A DNA stretch of 64,000 bases from Lustribacter sp965277075 (GCA_965277075.1 OZ255707.1:1116001-1180000); one strand, 5' to 3'; counted from the first letter of the stretch, positions 33,932 to 42,594 are shown. Notes: a model not told the origin generated them from the sequence alone. Translations and numbers: made by a program.

Positions 33932-35085
33932 AACGTCAGGCGTTTGAGCACGGGACCGAGAGCCGTACCTTGGACGAGAATCGTCGCGGCGACGACGCCG
34001 TAGACCGCGTCGATGATGGTATCGCGATACGGCGTATCGATGGGTAGCGCAAGAACGAGCGCGATCGAGACCCCGCCGCGGATGCCCGAGATCATCACGG
34101 TGTGCTGCCACGAACGTTGCTTGATGCCGAGGAACGGCAAGGCACCGTAAACGACGACGGCGCGGGCGACGAGCACGAGTCCGATCGTGGTGAGCACCAT
34201 GCCGGGCGAATGCAAAATACGGCCGACCTCGATGCGCGCGCCGACGAACAAAAACACGGCTGTGTTCGCGAAGAAACTCGCGATGCCCCAAAACGAGTCG
34301 ACTTGCGTGACGACGTCCCGGCGCCCAAAACGGTCTTCCAGCAAGCGATAGGTGATGCCGGCGACGAGCGCCGCGAAGATGCCGGACACGTGGACATGTT
34401 CGGCAGCGAGATATGCGCCGTATGCGGAGATGACGGTCGCGACCACCGGCAGGTCGAGCTCGATCGCGAAGCGCGCGACGGCGAACGCAACCGCCGCGAC
34501 GATCGCGCCGGCCAGGGCGCCGCCGAGCGACACGACGATCACGTTGCCGGTGAGCTGCAACGGATCGACGTGCGTTCCGTTCGCGACGGCGAGCGCCAGC
34601 GCACCATACATCACGACGCCGACACCGTCGTTGAAAAGCGATTCGCCCTCGACCGTCACCGCCAGGCGTTGCGGCACGTTAAGCGCCTTGAATGCGGCGA
34701 TCACGGCAATCGGATCGGTCGGCGCGACGATCGCGCCGAGTAATAAGCCGGGCACAAACGGGAGTTCGCCGCTGAGCGCGAGGCCGCCGGCGACCAAAAG
34801 CACCGTGATGACGACGCCCGGCGCGGCCAAAAAGAGCACCGCCGGCCACGCGGTGCGCAAGCCGCGCGTGTGAAAGTTCCAGGCCGCCTCGAAGACCAGC
34901 GCCGGCAGCAAAAGCACGAGAAACGAGTGAACGAAATCTTCTTCGCTGCCGAACGGCGCGAGCGGTAACGATACGACCAAGAGCGCGACGATGTACGGGA
35001 TACGCAATCGTTCCGCGGCGACGCCGACGACGAGCGCAAGACTGAGAATTGCGACCGCCGTGAGTACACCATGCTCGACGTCCAC
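33928..35085 (-). CDS. Na+/H+ antiporter, CPA1 (NhaP) family
   Basis: The 385-residue membrane protein has about twelve hydrophobic segments and the CPA1 motifs APTDPIAVIA and VEGESLFNDG. The Asp residues of these motifs carry ion exchange. There is a short N-terminus and no cytoplasmic regulatory domain. It exchanges Na+ or K+ for protons across the inner membrane. It is flanked by catabolic genes but shares no operon with them. It is divergent from the lyase gene at 35197, with about 110 bp between the starts. Confidence 0.93.
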   Translation of the reverse strand: MDVEHGVLTAVAILSLALVVGVAAERLRIPYIVALLVVSLPLAPFGSEEDFVHSFLVLLLPALVFEAAWNFHTRGLRTAWPAVLFLAAPGVVITVLLVAGGLALSGELPFVPGLLLGAIVAPTDPIAVIAAFKALNVPQRLAVTVEGESLFNDGVGVVMYGALALAVANGTHVDPLQLTGNVIVVSLGGALAGAIVAAVAFAVARFAIELDLPVVATVISAYGAYLAAEHVHVSGIFAALVAGITYRLLEDRFGRRDVVTQVDSFWGIASFFANTAVFLFVGARIEVGRILHSPGMVLTTIGLVLVARAVVVYGALPFLGIKQRSWQHTVMISGIRGGVSIALVLALPIDTPYRDTIIDAVYGVVAATILVQGTALGPVLKRLTL

Positions 35086-35196
35086 GCCGCTCAGTAGAGC
35101 GACGGGCGGCCGTTGTCCTTGCCTCGTCGCGGAAGATCAACCGGCGCGGTTCGGAGTTTCACGGGTCGGGCACCTGGTGAAGTGGAAACGGGCGCC

Positions 35197-36081
35197 ATGA
35201 CACGTGAAGAGCAGGTCGTCCGGTTACGCGCGCGCTTCGCAGCACGCGACCTCGTCGTCGCGCCGTGCTCGTTCGATGCGCTCTCTGCACGCATCATCCA
35301 CCAAGCCGGATTTTCCGCGTCGTTCATGAGCGGCTTCGGTGTCGCGGCGGCGCGCTACGGTGTGCCCGACAACGGCCTTATCGGCTACGCTGAAATGGTC
35401 GAAACGTTGCGGCTCATTTGCGCGGCCAACCCCGGTCTTGCGCTCATCGGCGACGGCGACACCGGTTACGGCAACGCGATGAACGTTCGGGCGACGGTCG
35501 TCGGCTACGCGCGCGCCGGCGCTGCGGCGATCATGATCGAAGATCAGCTCGCGCCGAAGCGCTGCGGCCACATGGACGGTAAGGTCGTCGTCCCGCTCGA
35601 TGACGCCCGCTTACGCATTCGCGCGGCCGTCGACGCCCGGCGGGAGAGCGGGCTCGACATCGCGATCGTCGCGCGGACGGACGCGCGCGCGCCACACGGC
35701 TTCGACGAAGCGATGGCGCGCCTGCGCGCGTTCCGCGACGAAGGTGCCGACCTGCTCTTCCTCGAGGCGCCTGCCGACGAGGACGAACTGCGCCGGTTCG
35801 CGCGCGAAATCGATGCGCCCGCGATGGCGAACATGGTCCCGGGCGGGAAGACCCCGGTACTCTCGCCCGCTGCGCTCCGGGAGATGGGCTTCGCCTTCGC
35901 GATCTACCATCAGGCGCTTTTCGGCGCGGTGGAAGCGATGCAGCGCGCGTTCGCCGCGCTCGCGACCGGCGACCCGAACGGCATTCCGATCGCCCCGTTC
36001 GCCGACGTCAAACGGCTCGCCGGTGCCGGCGAGTACGCCGCGACGTCGCAGCGCTACGAACTCGACGCCGCGCCGGTCTAA
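35197..36081 (+). CDS. Isocitrate lyase / PEP mutase family lyase
   Basis: The 294-residue protein has the alpha/beta-barrel core with the metal-binding IGDGDTGYG (Asp86, Asp88), MIEDQ, and the KRCGH signature (Cys123) with the catalytic cysteine. That cysteine points to a lyase (2-methylisocitrate, dimethylmalate, or oxaloacetate type) rather than a PEP mutase. I start at ATG 35197; the GTG at 35182 is an in-frame alternative. Its stop overlaps the convergent Asp/Glu-racemase-fold gene by four bases. A role in cutting a branched C4-C6 acid from ring degradation is plausible. Confidence 0.88.
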   Translation: MTREEQVVRLRARFAARDLVVAPCSFDALSARIIHQAGFSASFMSGFGVAAARYGVPDNGLIGYAEMVETLRLICAANPGLALIGDGDTGYGNAMNVRATVVGYARAGAAAIMIEDQLAPKRCGHMDGKVVVPLDDARLRIRAAVDARRESGLDIAIVARTDARAPHGFDEAMARLRAFRDEGADLLFLEAPADEDELRRFAREIDAPAMANMVPGGKTPVLSPAALREMGFAFAIYHQALFGAVEAMQRAFAALATGDPNGIPIAPFADVKRLAGAGEYAATSQRYELDAAPV

Positions 36082-36839
36082 TAATCGAGCAGAAGCGAAC
36101 CGAACCCGTCGACTTTATCCATGATCCCGTTCGACCGCAATGCCCACCAGTAGGTCGCGGTGTTGATTGCGAGCACCGGCTTGTCGAGCCAGAATTCCGC
36201 CATCGCAGCCGTGCGAGCACAGGCAAGGTTCGTTCCGACTTGGACGAGCGCTTCGATGCTCGGGTCGTCGACCTCGAGGAACGCGTCGCGCAACTCTTTT
36301 TCCGTGACGTGTGCGATATTGACCGGACTATCGCAACGCAATCCCTTGAGCGCGACGACCTCGAACCCGCAGTCGGTGAAAAACCGGCGAACCATTCCGT
36401 CGCCGACCGGCATGTAGGGCGTGATGATGCCGAGCCGTTTGATGTCGCCGTAATTGCGCAGCGCGGCCTGACAGGCATCGGAACCCATGCTTACACCGAG
36501 CCCGCTGATCGTTTGCATCCGCTCGTGCAGCTTTTTCGACCCGTCGAGACCATCCCAAAAGGTTTCCGACGACATACCCATCACGATATGATCCGGCTGA
36601 GCGGACAACACGACCTCGACCGCTTTTTCGAGTGACGTGCGGATGTTCACCATCAGCTGATCGAAGTCGGCGTCGGTGCGGACCGGGTCGTTGGGGATAT
36701 CGATCCGGCTGAAATGGTTCGTGACGCCGCGCGGCCGCATATCGTCGAATTCCGGCTGCACCGACGTGTTCGTCGACGGCGCGACGACCCCGAATTTCAT
36801 CCGGTGCCCGAGCGCGTCACGCGTTCTATGCAACAGCAT
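36078..36839 (-). CDS. Asp/Glu racemase-fold protein (maleate isomerase / arylmalonate decarboxylase-like) lacking both catalytic cysteines
   Basis: The 253-residue protein has the family pattern: KFGVVAPSTNTSVQPEF, IVMGMSSETFWDG, GIITPYMPVGDGMV and VQVGTNLACARTA. In maleate cis-trans isomerases, two cysteines lie in the loops equivalent to MGMSS (here Ser90) and VGTN (here Gly202), so neither is at its expected place. Cys207 four residues on could substitute. The start ATG 36839 overlaps the FAD monooxygenase stop by 14 bp; a later ATG at 36800 is possible. It follows the monooxygenase in an operon, which suits a ring-cleavage or diacid step. Confidence 0.76.
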   Translation of the reverse strand: MLLHRTRDALGHRMKFGVVAPSTNTSVQPEFDDMRPRGVTNHFSRIDIPNDPVRTDADFDQLMVNIRTSLEKAVEVVLSAQPDHIVMGMSSETFWDGLDGSKKLHERMQTISGLGVSMGSDACQAALRNYGDIKRLGIITPYMPVGDGMVRRFFTDCGFEVVALKGLRCDSPVNIAHVTEKELRDAFLEVDDPSIEALVQVGTNLACARTAAMAEFWLDKPVLAINTATYWWALRSNGIMDKVDGFGSLLLDY

Positions 36840-38025
36840 TCGCACGCTCCAACGATTCGTAGAGGGTCGACTTTCGCAGGTAGTCGCGTGCGCGCGCGGG
36901 ATCGGCCGCGATCGCGCGCAATTCGTCGAAGCGCTCGCGGCGGACCGCCGGATCGCGTTCCTCGAGCAGACGTTTGTTCCGCATGCTCGATGCCTGGACG
37001 TATTCGACCGCGACCATCCTGCGCTGACGGGTGTAGTGTGCAAGCAACGGCTCGGGGTCTTCCCGGCCTGCGAGGATGCGCACGATCTTGTCGACCGCGT
37101 TGAACGCGTCGTGAATGCCGCTGTTCATTCCCATGCCGCCGAGCGGATTGTTAAGATGCGCCGCATCGCCGGCGAGAAGCACGCGTCCGTGATGAAACGT
37201 CTCGGCGACGCGTTGATGGACCCGGTAGATCGAGCGGTGAAAGATCGCGAACGGCTCACGGATCGGAATGAACGTTCGCATCAACCGGTCGACATGTTCG
37301 TCGGCGAGCAATACATCGTCGTCGACGGCAGAATCGGTCGGAAAGACGATGCGCCAGGATCCAACGACGCGAACGAGCGCGCACCATTCGTCCGGGTCGG
37401 AGATATAGCTGACGTTTGCCAGGCCCGGCAGATACTGCGTAAAATCGAGCGGCGAACCGATCGAGAGAAATTTCTCCGGATACGTGAAGCCTTCGAACTC
37501 GATGCCCAAGCGTTTGCGAATCGTGCTCGCTGCGCCGTCGCAGGCAATCGCGTACGAAGCGTGGACGAGATCGATGCGGCCTTGGCGGTCGCGAACGGTC
37601 AACGTCACGCCGTCCGCGTCGGGGACGACATCGCTGACCTCAACGCCCAGACGCACTTCGACGTGCTCGATCTCGGTGAGCATCGCGACGATCACGCGCG
37701 TGATCTTGAACTGCTCGCACTGCAGGCGCATCGGAAAGCGCGTCACGTCGCCCAGCACGCCCAGATCGAAGTTGATGAAATCGCCGCTCTGCCGGTCGCG
37801 ATACTGGTAGATCGGCGCGTTAAGCCCGAGCGGAACGATCCGTTCGGCGACCCCGATCGTGTCGAGGAAGTCGAGCGAGGACGGGTGCACGGTCGACGCC
37901 CGCAAATCGTCGGGCAGCGCCAACTCCCGCTCGAGCAGCAATACCGGGATGCCGCGCTGCGCGAGCGCGAGGGCCGCCGTGCAACCCACGGGTCCGGCGC
38001 CGACGACGATAACGCGTCCGTCCAC
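36826..38025 (-). CDS. FAD-dependent aromatic monooxygenase (group A hydroxylase)
   Basis: The 399-residue protein has the FAD-binding VVGAGPVGCTAAL (residues 7-19), the DG motif in ACDGAASTIRKRLG, and the GD motif LLAGDAAHLNNPLGGMG. This is the layout of single-component flavin hydroxylases such as p-hydroxybenzoate, salicylate or hydroxynicotinate hydroxylase. It uses NAD(P)H and oxygen to hydroxylate an aromatic ring in the cytosol. It lies between a binding protein (12 bp upstream) and the isomerase-like gene in one reverse-strand operon. The substrate is unknown. Confidence 0.9.
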   Translation of the reverse strand: MDGRVIVVGAGPVGCTAALALAQRGIPVLLLERELALPDDLRASTVHPSSLDFLDTIGVAERIVPLGLNAPIYQYRDRQSGDFINFDLGVLGDVTRFPMRLQCEQFKITRVIVAMLTEIEHVEVRLGVEVSDVVPDADGVTLTVRDRQGRIDLVHASYAIACDGAASTIRKRLGIEFEGFTYPEKFLSIGSPLDFTQYLPGLANVSYISDPDEWCALVRVVGSWRIVFPTDSAVDDDVLLADEHVDRLMRTFIPIREPFAIFHRSIYRVHQRVAETFHHGRVLLAGDAAHLNNPLGGMGMNSGIHDAFNAVDKIVRILAGREDPEPLLAHYTRQRRMVAVEYVQASSMRNKRLLEERDPAVRRERFDELRAIAADPARARDYLRKSTLYESLERANAVA

Positions 38026-38036
38026 GTGCGTGCCGG

Positions 38037-39053
38037 TTACTTGTGCTTGTTCGCGTTGGCGACGAACTGCATGTCCGCCACGTCGGTAAATGCCACGTGG
38101 CGCGTCATTTCGCCGGACTTATACACGGACGCCATGTCCTTCTCGTAGCCGGCCGACGTCATCACGCCGTCCTTACTCCAAAGCTGATCGTGGTAACACC
38201 GGTCGAGCGCCGCTTTCGCGACCGCATCGTCGATCGTCGGAAACTCTTTCTTGAGCGTCGCTTCGACCAGCGGCCGATTCGTTTGCACCGTCTTGAGTGC
38301 TTCGACGAACGCCGAGACGAAGTTCTGCGTCGTCGTCGGATCGCCCGTGATCATCGACTTCCGTGTGCTCACACACGTGAAAGCGTATTCGCCGAGTGAG
38401 GGAAACGCGAAGAACGGCTGTTCCCAAATGCCGTTCGCGACGCCGAACGAGACCTGCGGCTCGGTCGCGATCGCGATGTCGACGGCGCCGCTCTTGACCA
38501 GATCCGGTGCCGACCCGATGCTCGCATTGTTGACGATCGACACGTCGGTCTTGAGATCGATGCCGTTCTGCTCCATATACGTGCGCGCGAGTACGTCGGG
38601 CGTTCCACCGTAGCGACTCAGCGCAAACTTCTTCCCCTTCAAAAAATCTTTCATGTCGGCCGGCGACATCGACTTCGGCGAAGTGCCCTTCTTCGCGCAA
38701 AAATAGACGAGCGCGCGGTTGACGATGTTCACGATCGCGATGAGCGGATCGGCGATCCCGTTGTTCGCCATCGCGTTCGACTCGGCGCCGCCCACGTTGC
38801 CCCACACCTGTCCGCTTACGAGCGCCGTGACGTGCGCGCCGTTCGCCGCGGTCAGCGTCTTCACGTCGAGACCGTGCTTGGTGAAAATTCCCTGATCGAT
38901 CGCGAGATAGACCGGCACGTACGCGAAGAGATGCGCGGGCTCCGCCAGCACGATCGACTTGACCTCGGCGAGCGCGCTGCGCGCGCCGAGACCCAGCGCG
39001 AGCGTCGAGGCAGCGGTTCCCGCGAAAAGATCGCGGCGCGTCATTGCAGGCAT
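38037..39053 (-). CDS. NMT1-like solute-binding protein with a Tat-type signal
   Basis: The 338-residue product starts at 39053 behind GGGGGA. The N-terminus MPAMTRRDLFAGTAASTLAL contains a twin-arginine motif (RRDLF), so it is probably exported by Tat. The binding domain reads VKSIVLAEPAHLFAYVPVYL, GIFTKHGLDVKTL, GTSPKSMSPADMKDFLKGKK and VKSGAVDIAIATEP. It is the first gene of the operon with the FAD monooxygenase and isomerase-like protein, so it probably delivers their substrate. No permease is adjacent. Confidence 0.88.
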   Translation of the reverse strand: MPAMTRRDLFAGTAASTLALGLGARSALAEVKSIVLAEPAHLFAYVPVYLAIDQGIFTKHGLDVKTLTAANGAHVTALVSGQVWGNVGGAESNAMANNGIADPLIAIVNIVNRALVYFCAKKGTSPKSMSPADMKDFLKGKKFALSRYGGTPDVLARTYMEQNGIDLKTDVSIVNNASIGSAPDLVKSGAVDIAIATEPQVSFGVANGIWEQPFFAFPSLGEYAFTCVSTRKSMITGDPTTTQNFVSAFVEALKTVQTNRPLVEATLKKEFPTIDDAVAKAALDRCYHDQLWSKDGVMTSAGYEKDMASVYKSGEMTRHVAFTDVADMQFVANANKHK

Positions 39054-39149
39054 ATATCCCCCAATGACCGGCGCCGGCGGCTTCCCCCTTCGCCGGTCCG
39101 ATAGCCGAAGAACATCCGCATTAGCCGAACGGACAAGCTGGCGCACAAG

Positions 39150-40088
39150 CTACGCGAGGGAAACAATGTGTGCATTTAGCCATCCGAACGGACCGACGTC
39201 CGTCGCGCCGGCGATGGCGGCGAAGCGCACCAACGCCGCATCGCGATTCGCGAACCGGTGCCGGACCCCCGGCGGCACGAGCGCGAGATCGCGTGCGCCG
39301 AGTCGTTGCGTCGCCGTCACGATGCCGGACGCATCGACGGTCTCGACGTCGAGGACGCCGTCGATCACCATCACCGCCTCTTCGACGTCGAGCCGGTACG
39401 CCGGTGTCGTCGCGTCGCGCGTTAATGCATCGACGGCGAACGTGAAGTGCGTCGGTGCTACGCGGCCTCCGGCGTCGGGCGCCATGACGTACGGCGCAGA
39501 AGTGAACGTACCGCCGTCGACTTGTTGCGAGCGCGGTATCGCGTCGGCCGCACGCGCGAGATAGGGTTCGATCTCGCGCAGATATGCATCGCGCATCCCG
39601 GCGCGCGCCGGCCGCAACGGGCTCGTCGGATGATCGGCCGGATGATCGGTGTAGGTCGGCAGCATCGGCGCCGCGGTCGCGACCATGATTTGCATGAGAC
39701 AGTCCTCGGGACCGTCGTTCCTAAAACCGTGCGGACGCGCCGGTGGGTTGAGCACCGCGTCGCCGGGGCCGACGACGAAATCGACCGTCTCGTCACCGAA
39801 CTGCCAGGTCATCGTGAGATGACCGCGATGCACGAAGAAGAGCTCTTCGATCTGATGGTGGTGGACCGATGCCTTCCGGCCGGGTTCTTGAAAGATCAAG
39901 CTGCACGTGAACGCGCCGGGCGGCAACGTCGCGCGGTCGCCGGTTTTGGGCGAGCCGCCGGCACCGATGTACCGCATTTGCGCGCGCTCGAGTTCGGCAA
40001 ACCCGCTATTGGCAGGAAACGCATCCCAGTCCCAACGCTTGTCGAGATAGCGGCCGACGTGAACGGGCGATTCGGCGAGGTCGGTCAC
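39150..40088 (-). CDS. Two-domain cupin protein
   Basis: The 312-residue protein is bicupin. The N-terminal cupin has clear metal ligands (SVHHHQIEELFFVHRGH, then NPPARPHGF). The C-terminal cupin is degenerate (YRLDVEEAVMVIDG, then VPPGVRHRF). It could be a small-molecule dioxygenase or isomerase. It does not match gentisate dioxygenase closely. It is divergent from the hydrolase-dehydrogenase fusion at 40190, and the shared 101-bp intergenic region carries a strong forward promoter. Confidence 0.8.
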   Translation of the reverse strand: MTDLAESPVHVGRYLDKRWDWDAFPANSGFAELERAQMRYIGAGGSPKTGDRATLPPGAFTCSLIFQEPGRKASVHHHQIEELFFVHRGHLTMTWQFGDETVDFVVGPGDAVLNPPARPHGFRNDGPEDCLMQIMVATAAPMLPTYTDHPADHPTSPLRPARAGMRDAYLREIEPYLARAADAIPRSQQVDGGTFTSAPYVMAPDAGGRVAPTHFTFAVDALTRDATTPAYRLDVEEAVMVIDGVLDVETVDASGIVTATQRLGARDLALVPPGVRHRFANRDAALVRFAAIAGATDVGPFGWLNAHIVSLA

Positions 40089-40099
40089 GCAGTTCTCCC

Positions 40100-40128
40100 T
40101 TGACGGCTAGGTTGCAACGCAGTATAAC
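40100..40128 (+). promoter_or_regulatory. Sigma-70-type promoter for the hydrolase/IclR/dioxygenase/ABC operon
   Basis: A TTGACG -35 box (40100-40105) and a TATAAC -10 box (40123-40128) are separated by exactly 17 bases. This is the best promoter match in the intergenic regions I checked. It reads toward the fusion gene at 40190, giving a leader of about 55 nt. Confidence 0.65.
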
Positions 40129-40140
40129 ACCAATTATTCC

Positions 40141-40154
40141 CACGTGAAAACGTG
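40141..40154. promoter_or_regulatory. Palindrome CACGT-gaaa-ACGTG just downstream of the -10 box, candidate IclR operator
   Basis: A perfect five-base inverted repeat with a four-base spacer lies 12 bases after the -10 box, at or just after the likely transcription start. A regulator bound there would block initiation. The operon encodes its own IclR-family regulator, so autoregulation is a reasonable inference. Confidence 0.4.
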
Positions 40155-40172
40155 TTTCGTATAGGAGACGGC

Positions 40173-40196
40173 GTGTCGTCGGCGTCGAGATGTTGA
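40173..40196 (+). other. Seven-codon leader ORF with its own ribosome binding site, overlapping the fusion-gene start
   Basis: AGGAGA at 40163-40168 is followed after four bases by GTG 40173, and the frame reads VSSASRC and then TGA at 40194-40196. The main ATG at 40190 lies inside this mini-ORF and has no good Shine-Dalgarno sequence of its own. Re-initiation or coupling from the leader is likely if this is used. Confidence 0.4.
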
Positions 40197-41788
40197 CCGA
40201 ACCAACGCTCGCAGAAGTCGCCGTCCGCGTTCACGGCCACGGACCGGCGGTCTTCTTGTTGCACGGGATCGGCTCGTCGGCGACATCATGGGATCGCGTC
40301 GTCCCGTACCTCACCGACTTCCGCCTGATCGCGATCGACCTGCCGGGCTATGGCGCATCGGCCGACGCACCGTTCACGCTCGATTCGCTGGCGGATCGCT
40401 TAGCGACCATGATCGATGCCGAAGGGGGGTCCGCGCACCTCGCCGGCGTCTCGTTCGGCGCGCTGGTCGCACTGGCGGTCGCGCGGCGCACGCCGGAACG
40501 GGTCCGCTCGCTCGTGCTCGCCGACGCGACCCTCGGACGCGGCGGCTTGCCGCCGGCCGAACGGGCCCGCTGGCTCGCCGGCCGCGCTGCGTTCGCCGAA
40601 GAGCTCATCGCGCGCGCCGGGGAACGAGCAGCTGAGATCGCCGCCCCGGGGACCCCGGCGGACGTCGTTGCCGAGATCGCTGCCAACATGCGCCGCGCCC
40701 GCGGCAGCGGCTATCGAACCGTTGCGGAAATCGTCGCGTCGACCGACGCTCGGCCGTGGCTTGCGGCGCTCGATACGCCGGCGCTGGTCTTGTGCGGTGC
40801 GGCGGACGCCGTCGTCGGCGTTCCACTGGCGGAGGCGCTCGCGACCGAACTCCTCGACGCGCGATTCGCCGTCATCGCCGCCGCCGGGCATGCGCCGCAG
40901 GTCGAGCAGCCGGCCGCGTTCAGCCGAGCCGTGCGCGCGTTCCTCGAGGGTGTCGAGTCGCCCGAGCGTGTCACGCGAGTTGCGATTGCCGGTGCCGGCG
41001 CGATCGCCGGCGCGCTGATCGACGGAATTGCCGGCGGCGAAGCGGGACCCGTACGCGTATGCGCGATCGGCGCCCAGCCGGCATCTTCCGCCCGCGTCGA
41101 AACGATCGCGCGACGCCAATCGGCGACGGTCGTCACCGACCTGGCAACGCTCGCCGACCATGCGCCGCTCGTCATCGAAGCCGCCGGCGGAGACGTCGTT
41201 CGCGCGTACGCCGAAGGCTGGCTCACGCGCGGGGCCGACGTGATGCTGCTCAGCGCCGGCGCGCTCGTCGACGCTCCCCTGCGCGAGGCGCTGCTGGCCG
41301 CGGCGCGCGCACGTGATCGCCGCATCTACGTTCCGTCGGGCGCGATCGCCGGCGTCGACGGCGTCCGCGCGGCGGCCGTCGGCGGCGGCTTGCACGCGCT
41401 GACCTTACGCACGACGAAACCGCCGCGCGGACTCGCCGGCGCGCCGCACGTACTCGCGCATGCGATCGATCTCGACGCGCTCACGACCCCAACGACGATT
41501 TTCTCCGGCACGGTCGCCGACGCGATTCGCGCGTTCCCGAACAACGTCAACGTCGCCGCGGTCCTGGCACTAGCGGCCGGCGGCACCGACGTGCGGGTCG
41601 ACATCATCGCCGATCCGCACGCGACGACCAACGTGCAAGAGGTCGAAGCGAGCGGAACGTTCGGCACGTTCCGGGTCCGGCTGGACAACCATCCGAGTCC
41701 GCGCAATCCCAAGACGTCGCTGCTTGCGCCGCAAAGCGCGCTCGCGATGCTGCGCCGGTTCTCCGAGCCGCTCTGGGCCGGCGCATGA
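40190..41788 (+). CDS. Fusion protein: alpha/beta-hydrolase (C-C bond hydrolase type) + L-aspartate dehydrogenase-like (NadX) domain
   Basis: The 532-residue protein has two complete domains. Residues 1-255 are an alpha/beta-hydrolase: FLLHGIGSSATSWD, nucleophile elbow GVSFGA (Ser88), acid near LCGAADAVVG (about 206) and AAGHAPQVEQP (His234). This is the pattern of meta-cleavage-product hydrolases. Residues 262-532 are aspartate-dehydrogenase-like: VAIAGAGAIAG, VPSGAIAGVDGVRAA, FPNNVNVAAVLALA, and NPKTSLLAPQSALAMLRR. Where family members usually have NxHEI, this one reads TTNVQEVEASG, so the proposed catalytic His is Gln. It is the first gene of the operon and overlaps iclR by four bases. A fused hydrolase and dehydrogenase/imine reductase acting on one pathway is an inference. 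Confidence 0.85.
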   Translation: MLTEPTLAEVAVRVHGHGPAVFLLHGIGSSATSWDRVVPYLTDFRLIAIDLPGYGASADAPFTLDSLADRLATMIDAEGGSAHLAGVSFGALVALAVARRTPERVRSLVLADATLGRGGLPPAERARWLAGRAAFAEELIARAGERAAEIAAPGTPADVVAEIAANMRRARGSGYRTVAEIVASTDARPWLAALDTPALVLCGAADAVVGVPLAEALATELLDARFAVIAAAGHAPQVEQPAAFSRAVRAFLEGVESPERVTRVAIAGAGAIAGALIDGIAGGEAGPVRVCAIGAQPASSARVETIARRQSATVVTDLATLADHAPLVIEAAGGDVVRAYAEGWLTRGADVMLLSAGALVDAPLREALLAAARARDRRIYVPSGAIAGVDGVRAAAVGGGLHALTLRTTKPPRGLAGAPHVLAHAIDLDALTTPTTIFSGTVADAIRAFPNNVNVAAVLALAAGGTDVRVDIIADPHATTNVQEVEASGTFGTFRVRLDNHPSPRNPKTSLLAPQSALAMLRRFSEPLWAGA

Positions 41789-42594
41789 CGCACGCCGGCG
41801 ACGAACGCTACCTTGTCGGCGGTCTCACGCGCGGACTCGATGTGTTGCGCTGCTTCGATCGCGACCACCCGACGCTCTCGCTCGGCGAAGTGGCGCGACT
41901 CCTCGGATGGCGGCGCACCGAGCCGTTTCGTTTTCTGCACACGCTCGAATCGGTGGGGTATCTGCACCGCGATCCGGTCACGAAACGCTATCGGCTTTCG
42001 ACGAAAGTGCTGGAGATCGGTTTTGCCGCACTCGCGAACGTGCCGCTGGCGGAGCTCGCTCAGCCGTATCTCGAACGGCTTCGCGACCGCACGAACGGGT
42101 CGGCGCATGTCGGCATCCTCGACGGCGCAGAAGTCGTGTACGTTGGCCGTGCGGCCTCGCGCGCGATTCTCGGCAGCACGATTCATATCGGTTCGCGGTT
42201 GCCGGCGCACGCAACGGCCATCGGGAAAACGTTGCTCGCGGCGCGTCACGACGATTGGATTCGCGCGTGGCTCACGCGCAACGATCTCGTGCGCTATACG
42301 ACGACGACGCTCGGCGAAGTGACTGCGTTTCTGGACGAACTGGCGCAGATTCGTGGGCGCGGTTACGCGATCTCGAACGCGGAGTTCGAACTGGGGATCC
42401 GTTCCGTCGCGGCGCCGATCGTCGACGACACCGGCGGTGCGATCGCGGCGGTCAACGTTTCGGCTCCTGCCGACGCACTCACGGACGAAACGGTGCGCGG
42501 CGTCGTAATTCCGGCCGTTCGCGACGTCGCCGCCGAACTTTCGCGCGCCTACGGGAGCCGCCCCCGCACGCGCGCCCCGGCGGAGAAGGTATGA
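41785..42594 (+). CDS. IclR family transcriptional regulator
   Basis: The 269-residue protein has an N-terminal winged helix-turn-helix (TLSLGEVARLLGWRRTEPFR) and a C-terminal effector domain (GSAHVGILDGAEVVYVGRAA, then LPAHATAIGKTLLA) of the PcaR/PobR type. These regulators often control aromatic-acid pathways. It is embedded in the operon, with ATGA overlaps on both sides (41785 with the fusion gene, 42591 with the dioxygenase), so it is probably autoregulated. The palindrome at 40141 is a candidate binding site. Confidence 0.93.
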   Translation: MTHAGDERYLVGGLTRGLDVLRCFDRDHPTLSLGEVARLLGWRRTEPFRFLHTLESVGYLHRDPVTKRYRLSTKVLEIGFAALANVPLAELAQPYLERLRDRTNGSAHVGILDGAEVVYVGRAASRAILGSTIHIGSRLPAHATAIGKTLLAARHDDWIRAWLTRNDLVRYTTTTLGEVTAFLDELAQIRGRGYAISNAEFELGIRSVAAPIVDDTGGAIAAVNVSAPADALTDETVRGVVIPAVRDVAAELSRAYGSRPRTRAPAEKV

